DNA from: JACRDV01 sp024860865 [NCBI: Methanobacteriota archaeon]
GTDB lineage: Archaea > JACRDV01
Direction of reading: 5' to 3'
DNA: 28,463 nucleotides
Assembly: GCA_024860865.1 (NCBI GenBank)
Contig: JACRDV010000013.1
Location: forward strand, 1 to 28,463
Part shown: positions 23,621 to 28,463 of the stretch, one piece after another
How the letters are laid out: each line of letters begins with the position of its first letter
How positions within the stretch are numbered: the stretch's first letter is position 1
The notes under the pieces: generated by a model
What the model saw: only the letters and a program-made list of their open reading frames with translations
Told to the model about the DNA's origin: nothing
The model's database searches: none
Program-made: the position numbers and the translations under genes

Positions 23621-24076
23621 ATGCTATCTGACGTAAAGCAGGCGACGATAGTGCTTTCTGGAGAAGTGCAATACGTTGGACTGAGAGCTGAGATGGAAGA
23701 GCTTCTAGCAAAGCACGGTTTTCCGGGCTTTGTGTACAACGATGCAAGGGATGGCACATTGAAGTTAGTGTGCGAAGGAGACGACGCTGAGATAAAGCGG
23801 CTAATTGATGAAATAACCGCGGTGCATCCTGAGGTCAGCATCTCGCTAGAGGAACGGGTAATACTGCCTAAGCCAGCGGGCAGAGTTGTTATCGGCGTGG
23901 AGAGGGGAATTTTCGAGAGGCTTGATCTGGGAGTGAATAGGCTGGGTTCCATCGATGATACACTTAAGTTTATGAATAAAAAGCTGGATAAACTAGACAC
24001 TTTAGATAAAAAGCTAGATAAACTAGACACTTTAGAAGACATCAAGAAATTGCTTGAAAAAATCGCGGAGAAGTAA
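23621..24076 (+). CDS. acylphosphatase-like domain with C-terminal coiled coil
   Basis: The 151-residue protein starts with an acylphosphatase fold: ATIVLSGEVQYVGLRAEMEEL, where Arg22 (VGLR) matches the phosphate-binding arginine, and GFVYNDARDGTLKLV with Asn40 at the catalytic asparagine position. QYV replaces the usual QGV. After about residue 90 comes a linker (ERGIFERLDLGVNRLGSID) and a Leu/Lys/Asp coiled coil with two tandem NKKLDKLDTL-type units, encoded by an exact 30-bp duplication with one mismatch. The gene is less AT-rich than its neighbours, using GCG, CGG and GAG codons, which suggests a different origin. The ATG is preferred over GTG at 23615. Function is unknown; acylphosphatase activity is possible. 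Confidence 0.8.
   Translation: MLSDVKQATIVLSGEVQYVGLRAEMEELLAKHGFPGFVYNDARDGTLKLVCEGDDAEIKRLIDEITAVHPEVSISLEERVILPKPAGRVVIGVERGIFERLDLGVNRLGSIDDTLKFMNKKLDKLDTLDKKLDKLDTLEDIKKLLEKIAEK
23976..24035 (+). repeat. two 30-bp direct tandem repeats in the coiled-coil coding region
   Basis: Units 23976-24005 and 24006-24035 differ at one base only (CTGGATA against CTAGATA). Being a multiple of three, the duplication adds ten residues (KKLDKLDTLD) to the coiled coil in frame. The near identity at DNA level implies a recent slippage or recombination event. Confidence 0.9.
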
Positions 24077-24383
24077 GTCATACTTTTATTACCTCCTAAA
24101 TACTTCGCACTGCCCAGCCTAGTGTTGGCGGCGGCGGAATTTCAACGTTTATATCCACAGTGTTGTTGAAGCTCCCGTAGTTGCCGCTTCTGATTTATTG
24201 ATTAAAGATTTCGTAACTATTTAGTCATTTGAACATTTTTGCGCTGACGATTTCCTCCAAAAAGTTAGAAATATTAAAACGAAAAAACGCAAAACTTTAG
24301 TTTAGGATTTAATTATTTGTTGGAATACCAAATGAAAAACAAATCTAAAATATGAAAACCTTCATAAAAAATTAATTTTGCAA
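24077..24383. other. gene-free stretch with a short minus-strand relic
   Basis: On the minus strand an open piece (24096-24194) would encode RSGNYGSFNNTVDINVEI, PPPPTLGWAVRSI and a stop, which looks like the end of a secreted or cell-surface protein but has no start or upstream part. The remaining bases to sucD are AT-rich, with no gene that I can support. Confidence 0.35.
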
Positions 24384-25265
24384 TTATCTTTTTAATTTTG
24401 CTTTAACTAGTTGGAGTATTTCAACGGGTATTTTAGCGACAGGAACTCCAGCTCTTTCAAATGCTTTTATCTTGCTCTCTGGGGTTCCAGCAGCCCCGGA
24501 AATAATTGCTCCAGCATGCCCCATCCTTTTTCCAGATGGAGCACATCGACCAGCTACAAAAGCTATTACTGGTTTTGAAATTTTTCCTCGAATAAATTTC
24601 GCAGCTCTCTCTTCTTCATCTCCTCCAATTTCCCCAACCAAAACCACGCCTTCAGTTTGAGAATCTTTTTCAAAAAGAGATAATATCTCTGTAAAACTTG
24701 TTCCAATAACCGCGTCTCCGCCTATCCCAACGCAAGTTGATTGACCAAGTCCTCCATTTGTAATGATCGATGCAATTTCATATGTCAAAGTTCCACTGCG
24801 AGATACCATCCCTATTTTTCCAGGCTTGAAAATATTTCCCGGCATTATCCCAACTTTGCTTTTCCCTGGAGAAATTATTCCGGGAGTATTTGGCCCGATT
24901 ATAGTTGCTTTTTTCTCTGAAGCATAATTTATGATTTCGAGCGTGTCTAAAATTGGAACATGTTCCGTGATTATTACAATGAGTTTTATTCCTGCATTAA
25001 TTGCTTCTAATGCTGCGTCTTTTGCAAAAGGAGCTGGAACAAAAATAATGCTTGTATTTGGGTTCTGTTCTCTCATGGCTTCTTCAACTGTGTTATATAC
25101 TGGAATTCCGTGAACGGTTGTGCCCCCTTTCCCAGGCGTTGTTCCCGCAACAACTTTAGCTCCGTACTCTAACATTGATTTAGCATGAAAACTTCCATGA
25201 TGTCCTGTTACGCCCTGGACTAAAATACGAGTGTTTTCATCTATGAGAACTGACATTTTTCTCAT
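24384..25265 (-). CDS. sucD: succinate--CoA ligase alpha subunit
   Basis: With SucC it interconverts succinyl-CoA and succinate plus CoA, coupled to a nucleoside triphosphate. The 293 residues have the CoA-binding Rossmann fold VQGVTGHHGSFHAKSMLEYG, a GTTPGKGGTTVHGIPVY stretch, PNTPGIISPGKSKVGIMPG, and the active-site histidine in RMGHAGAIISG. An internal ATG at 25256 (MSVLIDENTRILVQG) is an equally plausible start. A divergent winged-helix gene begins 84 bp upstream, and sucC lies beyond it, so the two subunits are not adjacent. Confidence 0.96.
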   Translation of the reverse strand: MRKMSVLIDENTRILVQGVTGHHGSFHAKSMLEYGAKVVAGTTPGKGGTTVHGIPVYNTVEEAMREQNPNTSIIFVPAPFAKDAALEAINAGIKLIVIITEHVPILDTLEIINYASEKKATIIGPNTPGIISPGKSKVGIMPGNIFKPGKIGMVSRSGTLTYEIASIITNGGLGQSTCVGIGGDAVIGTSFTEILSLFEKDSQTEGVVLVGEIGGDEEERAAKFIRGKISKPVIAFVAGRCAPSGKRMGHAGAIISGAAGTPESKIKAFERAGVPVAKIPVEILQLVKAKLKR

Positions 25266-25349
25266 TATGAGATTGGTTCTATAAATTAAAAAATCTTTTC
25301 AACCATAAATTTAATAATTTAAATCCCACATTAAAATAAAGGTATTAAA

Positions 25350-25640
25350 ATGAATGAAGAGGATGAGTTACTAAATATAAAACCAGTAACTAAGAAACTT
25401 ACCCATAGACAAGAATTTGATATATCAATGTCTCCAATTAAGATGCAGATAATAAAAATCATTGCAGCAAAAGTTCCTGCTCCAACTATCGATTATCTCC
25501 ATGCTAAAATTGATGCTAAACCGGAAATAATTGATTATCATCTAGATGTTTTAAAAAGTTTAGACTTAATTGTAGAGGAGAGAGGAGTATTAGTTTTTAC
25601 AGAAGAAGGTATGAAATTAGCGCGAAACCTTGGTTTGTAA
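25350..25640 (+). CDS. small winged-helix DNA-binding protein
   Basis: The 96-residue protein has a winged helix: MSPIKMQIIKIIAAKVP (helix 1), TIDYLHAKIDAKPEIIDYHL (helices 2 and 3), LDVLKSLDLIVEERG and the wing LVFTEEGMKLA. It resembles ArsR-like regulators without metal-binding cysteines. It lies between sucC and sucD on the opposite strand and is divergent from sucD, sharing an 84-bp AT-rich promoter region. Control of sucD or of itself is a reasonable guess. It converges with sucC, with 95 bp between the stops. Confidence 0.85.
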   Translation: MNEEDELLNIKPVTKKLTHRQEFDISMSPIKMQIIKIIAAKVPAPTIDYLHAKIDAKPEIIDYHLDVLKSLDLIVEERGVLVFTEEGMKLARNLGL

Positions 25641-25735
25641 AGGGCTAAAAAACAGAGGGTAGATTATAAAAAATAATACCATATTAGCGAGGCAGAATTT
25701 ATACGAAAAAATTACCTATCTTTGGAATAATTCGT

Positions 25736-26920
25736 TTATAATGCAAATATCTTCTTATCATGCCCCTTCTTTAACTCATTAAGTTCTTTGGCGACAGAAA
25801 CAGCTTTTTTTGCGGCTTCGAACATAGAATCAAAAAATGGGGTTTTATTTTCCTCTAAAATCTTTTTACCTTCAGCTTCATTTGTACCAGTTAATCTAAC
25901 AGTAATTGGTTTTTGAATGTTGTATTCTTTAATTGCAGTAACAATTCCTCTTGCTACTTCATCACATCTAGTGATTCCAGCAAATACATTGATTAAAATT
26001 ACTTTAACATTTGGCTTAGAATGAATGAATTTAAGGGCCCTTATAACCACTTCTGTAGATGTTCCTCCGCCAAGGTCTAAAAAGTTAGCAGGTTTACCGC
26101 CAAATTGGGAAACTAAATCTAAAGTTGCCATCACAAGCCCTGCACCATTGCCGATAACACCAATATTACCATCAAGTTCTACGTAAATTAGGTCTTGTTC
26201 TTTAGCCAACCTTTCCTCATCAGAAAGTTCGGAAGCTTCAGGTCCAAATTCTTTAACTAAATCCTGATGCCTAAATAGCGCATTATCATCGATGATTATT
26301 TTTGCATCTGCAGCACATAACTCATTGCTCTTTGAAAGAACTAAGGGATTGATCTCAACTAATTCTGCATCTAAGTCAAAATAGATATCGCTTAATTTTT
26401 TGATTATGTTTCCAATTGCTATACACTGCTCACCTGAAAATCCAAGCTTTTTAGCGATTACACGTCCTTCAAATTCCCTCAAACCAGTTCTGATATCTAT
26501 TGGATATTTGATTAGCTTCTCAGGAAATCGCTCTACAATAGTTTCTACATCCACGCCGCCTGTTCTAGAGGCTAGAACTAAGACTTTTCTAGCCCCTCTA
26601 TCTAAGGTAACGCTCACAAAAAGTTCCTTTAAAATATCTAACTTTTCTTCTACCAAGACTTTCCTTACAGGAAAACCATCAAGTGAAGCGCCTAAGAGCG
26701 AAGAAACAACTTTTTTTACATCTTTCGGGAACTCAGCAAATTTTATTCCCCCAACTTTTCCCCTTCCTCCTACTAAAACTTGAGCCTTCATTGCAACTGG
26801 CTTTTTCAATTCTTCAGCAATTTTTCTAGCTTCCTCCGGAGAAATTGCGACTCTTCCTTTTGGAATTTGAATTCCGTACTTTAACAAAATAGATTTAGCT
26901 TGAAATTCTTGAAGCTTCAT
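25736..26920 (-). CDS. sucC: succinate--CoA ligase beta subunit
   Basis: This is the nucleotide-binding subunit of succinyl-CoA synthetase. From ATG 26920 the product is 394 residues, matching the family, with the start MKLQEFQAKSILLKYGI. The ATP-grasp segment is VAMKAQVLVGGRGKVGGIKF, then LVEINPLVLSK, and the C-terminal domain has NFLDLGGGTSTEVV and INVFAGITRCDEVA. An in-frame ATG at 26998 would add 26 residues (MENFATNILKSNFG...) that the family lacks and that overlap a transposase-like relic, so it is rejected. No Shine-Dalgarno is clear. Confidence 0.95.
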   Translation of the reverse strand: MKLQEFQAKSILLKYGIQIPKGRVAISPEEARKIAEELKKPVAMKAQVLVGGRGKVGGIKFAEFPKDVKKVVSSLLGASLDGFPVRKVLVEEKLDILKELFVSVTLDRGARKVLVLASRTGGVDVETIVERFPEKLIKYPIDIRTGLREFEGRVIAKKLGFSGEQCIAIGNIIKKLSDIYFDLDAELVEINPLVLSKSNELCAADAKIIIDDNALFRHQDLVKEFGPEASELSDEERLAKEQDLIYVELDGNIGVIGNGAGLVMATLDLVSQFGGKPANFLDLGGGTSTEVVIRALKFIHSKPNVKVILINVFAGITRCDEVARGIVTAIKEYNIQKPITVRLTGTNEAEGKKILEENKTPFFDSMFEAAKKAVSVAKELNELKKGHDKKIFAL

Positions 26921-26970
26921 GGAACTTTTTGTGTTTTTCTTGACATTTAAAAGTGCCCCAAAATTAGATT

Positions 26971-27072
26971 TTAGGATATTTGTCGCAAAATTCTCCAAAC
27001 GGTATTTTTTGAAATTCCAAGCTTTAAAGCGATTTGTTGAACCGATAAAAAATTAAGGAATCCGCAAAAACG
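26971..27072 (-). pseudogene. HTH remnant of a transposase or recombinase
   Basis: A 33-codon minus-strand frame without a start contains LSVQQIALKLGISKNTVWRI, a classical helix-turn-helix as found at the N-terminus of IS transposases and recombinases, ending in LRQIS and TAA. An adjacent frame upstream reads KQEAIEYNVF, which could join by a frameshift. It overlaps the rejected upstream start of sucC. The family is uncertain because only the HTH is left. Confidence 0.4.
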
Positions 27073-27105
27073 TTATACTCAATCGCTTCTTGCTTTCGTA
27101 ACTAT

Positions 27106-27121
27106 CGGCTTTAAATAGCCG
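27106..27121. repeat. short inverted repeat CGGCT-TTAAAT-AGCCG
   Basis: The 5-bp arms are perfect and flank an AT-rich TTAAAT. It lies 69 bp before the relB-like ATG. It may be an operator or promoter element or simply a small hairpin. Confidence 0.35.
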
Positions 27122-27189
27122 CTAAGTTTTTATCCATCTGTGTATACCATGATATTATAGTTAATCCTCATAGTATAATGCGTGATAAC

Positions 27190-27385
27190 ATGAGCGAAGC
27201 GGTAAGGAGAAAGCATACAACTGGATGGATAACGATATCCTTGGATGAGTATGAAGAGCATGAAAAGGACAATCGAAGTTCTCTCTGATAAAGACCTCAT
27301 GAAGCAGATTGATGAGAGCAAGAAGGCAAGGGCAGCGGGAAAAGTAAGAAATTTTGATGATGTTGCAAAAGAACTCAGTATCTAA
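27190..27385 (+). pseudogene. relB: RelB-like antitoxin, frameshifted
   Basis: The first frame from ATG 27190 reads MSEAVRRKHTTGWITISLDE YEEH and then runs to an early TGA. A second frame, openable from 27245, reads MKRTIEVLSDKDLMKQIDES, then KKARAAGKVRNFDDVAKELSI and TAA at 27383-27385. Together they match archaeal RelB-like antitoxins (ITISLDEYE... EVLSDPELMEQIRES... pattern), with the frame change near 27255-27265. The second frame alone could give a 46-residue C-terminal piece, the toxin-binding half in this family. It is convergent with the relE-like relic, and the stop codons overlap. Confidence 0.75.
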
Positions 27386-27632
27386 AACTCGTCTTTGTGT
27401 TTGATAGCTTCTACAGTAACTATATTTTCTTGAAAATCAATTGTATAGAGAATCCTGAATTTGTTTTCGAATTTTAACTCCCAGTATCCATGGAGTTCTC
27501 CCCTTAAAGGTTTTCCATAAATATCTGGGGCGTCTTTCAATTTTCTTATTATTAGCAAATCTTCGCTGAATTTCTTTGTCGAACTTTTTCAATCTCCTTT
27601 CGGGGCTCTGTGATCTTGATGATAAATGGCAT
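27382..27632 (-). pseudogene. relE: RelE/ParE-like toxin, two frameshifts
   Basis: From ATG 27632 the minus strand reads MPFIIKITEPRKEIEK, then in the next frame KFDKEIQRR, then in the third frame IIRKLKDAPDIYGKPLRGEL, HGYWELKFENKFRILYTIDF and a tail EAIKHKDEF before TAG at 27382-27384. The PLRGELHGYWELKFENKFRILY block is the RelE signature. Two net shifts near 27580 and 27560 prevent a full product. A TATA-like AAAAAATATATC lies about 25-35 bp upstream, so the promoter may still exist. No antitoxin gene is upstream on this strand. Confidence 0.8.
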
Positions 27633-27972
27633 GATTTTAACTCTTTGTCGGAGTGATATATTTTTTATGCTTAACCGAATTGACCGAATTGACCGATACG
27701 CTCGGACTACGGGTAACGGACTACTACTTTTATGATCTTTATAAGAAAAATTTCAGAAATCTTTGAGATAAAGAAATACAAAGTGATAGATATTTTACTT
27801 TATAGTTAAAAGAGAAAATTCTAAAAAATAAATCTGTTGGTTGAAAAATGCTTTAGATTCACTAGCAGGATTATTCGTATTGCATGAAGTAAGTGGAATG
27901 CAAATAAAACTACAATGTTTGAATTTAACTTCATCAACATCCAATAGCTACAAAAGCGCAAGAAAAGGCTAG
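27633..27972. other. gene-free stretch before the KaiC-like gene
   Basis: No coding frame or RNA gene is convincing here. It holds the relE TATA-like element near 27656-27668 and a small 9-bp repeat (CCGAATTGA twice in tandem, 27674-27691, followed by a partial third copy). The rest is AT-rich. Confidence 0.4.
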
Positions 27973-28463
27973 CTAAATAAATTTGAATCCTTCATCTGTA
28001 ATTTGATATTTGTGCCAGTTTGGGTCATGTTTAGAACCGCGCATTCTAGCAACTCTTAGAGCTCGCTCTCCATTTTTAAAATCGAGTTCGATTTTGCCAT
28101 CTGACAGATAATCCAGTGCTGCATTAGTCTTTTCATCTAACACTCCCTTATCCATTATCGATATGTTTATGATTCCTCTAGTTTTGCAGCGAGCATTTAA
28201 TATCTGAATGAATTTTAATACAGCTCTACTTTCGATTTTTAACATATAGCTGGTTAATGAATCAAAAACAGTCCTGCTGCCTTCTTTTGAATCTGTTTCT
28301 TTTTGCGCATCAAGCAGCAAAATTGAGAGGTGATTTAAATCAGTTGGGCTTCTCAAAACAAACTTTTCTTTTGACTCGACAAACTCTCCAAGCAAACAAG
28401 TAAAGGCGTCGATAAATCTGAACGAATTTTGTTGCTCGAATTTGGATATATCCCATTTGAAGC
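27973..28463 (-). CDS. KaiC/RAD55-like RecA-superfamily ATPase, 3' part (runs off the right edge)
   Basis: The minus-strand frame is open to the window edge (163 codons visible, beginning FKWDISKFEQQNSFRFIDAF), so the ATP-binding Walker A part lies outside. Visible features are FIDAFTCLLG after the Walker A region, SILLLDAQKE, TVFDSLTSYMLKIESRAVLKFIQ (Walker B-like VFDSLT) and a C-terminal strand set ALDYLSDGKIELDF with RVARMRGSKHDPNWHKYQIT, as in archaeal KaiC/RAD55-like and GvpD-like ATPases. The role (signalling, DNA repair or chemotaxis-like) cannot be judged from this part. The TTG at 28395 is only an internal codon. Confidence 0.85.
   Translation of the reverse strand, partial: FKWDISKFEQQNSFRFIDAFTCLLGEFVESKEKFVLRSPTDLNHLSILLLDAQKETDSKEGSRTVFDSLTSYMLKIESRAVLKFIQILNARCKTRGIINISIMDKGVLDEKTNAALDYLSDGKIELDFKNGERALRVARMRGSKHDPNWHKYQITDEGFKFI

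Noticed and set aside
24096-24194. Minus-strand open piece ending NVEIPPPPTLGWAVRSI as a gene
   Set aside because: It has no start codon with a ribosome site and no upstream part; mentioned only as possible debris.
25266-25349. AT-rich near-palindrome AAATTTAATAATTTAAAT between sucD and the winged-helix gene
   Set aside because: It is not a true inverted repeat when checked base by base; it more likely reflects TATA boxes of the divergent promoters.
26921-26998. Upstream ATG giving SucC a 26-residue extension
   Set aside because: The family starts at MKLQEFQAK; the extra residues are not family-like and overlap the HTH relic.
27130-27321. Minus-strand 63-codon frame across the relB-like region
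   Set aside because: It is antisense to the recognisable RelB-like sequence and has no family features.
1-28463. tRNA, rRNA or CRISPR array
   Set aside because: I found no tRNA-like cloverleaf, no rRNA-conserved stretch and no regularly spaced repeats; a covariance-model scan could still find small RNAs.

Overview
The window is AT-rich archaeal DNA. It carries TATA-box promoters, very short leaders, frequent GTG/TTG starts and several archaea-typical genes: bifunctional fructose-bisphosphate aldolase/phosphatase, a UbiA-type DGGGP synthase for ether lipids, archaeal-type methionine adenosyltransferase, DacZ-type diadenylate cyclase, a TtuA/Ncs6 thiolase with a ubiquitin-like sulfur carrier, and a DUF460 protein. 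A euryarchaeote-like lineage fits, but no methanogenesis or other diagnostic gene is present, so I do not name a genus.

Layout. 1-4.7 kb: minus-strand genes for FBP aldolase/phosphatase, DGGGP synthase, a DUF2103-like protein, an Lrp-type RAM domain protein, an Sfm1-like SPOUT methyltransferase, a PRC-barrel protein and NadE. 4.7-6.3 kb: an unknown charged protein and an AmrS-like radical SAM enzyme. 6.4-9.3 kb: a Na+/H+ antiporter gene split by a 1641-bp IS607-type element with a damaged tnpA and an intact tnpB. 9.3-10.7 kb: a sulfur carrier - TtuA - unknown protein operon. 10.9-14.2 kb: DUF460 protein and methionine adenosyltransferase. 14.3-17.6 kb: pyruvate carboxylase A subunit, biotin ligase and diadenylate cyclase on the minus strand. 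17.7-19.5 kb: a lipoprotein and a VapBC-like pair with a perfect operator palindrome. 19.5-20.1 kb: a gene relic and a cysteine-rich mini-protein. 20.1-23.0 kb: pyruvate carboxylase B (with the biotinyl domain), a cupin and BioY. 23.1-24.2 kb: a debris zone with gene relics, a 25-codon tnpB start and a less AT-rich acylphosphatase-like gene. 24.4-26.9 kb: SucD and SucC, separated by an antisense winged-helix gene. 27-27.6 kb: a transposase-like HTH relic and a convergent, frameshifted RelB/RelE pair. The window ends inside a KaiC/RAD55-like ATPase gene.

How the genes work together. PycA, PycB, BirA and BioY form a biotin uptake, ligation and use set that makes oxaloacetate from pyruvate. SucCD adds a further TCA-type step, and FBP aldolase/phosphatase serves gluconeogenesis. 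The diadenylate cyclase lies directly downstream of pycA-birA, which raises a testable c-di-AMP/pyruvate carboxylase link. The sulfur-carrier operon should make 2-thiouridine in tRNA. The most striking structural observations are the IS607 insertion, where the tnpB stop codon is completed by host DNA, and the sulfur-carrier Gly-Gly codons that double as the Shine-Dalgarno sequence of ttuA.
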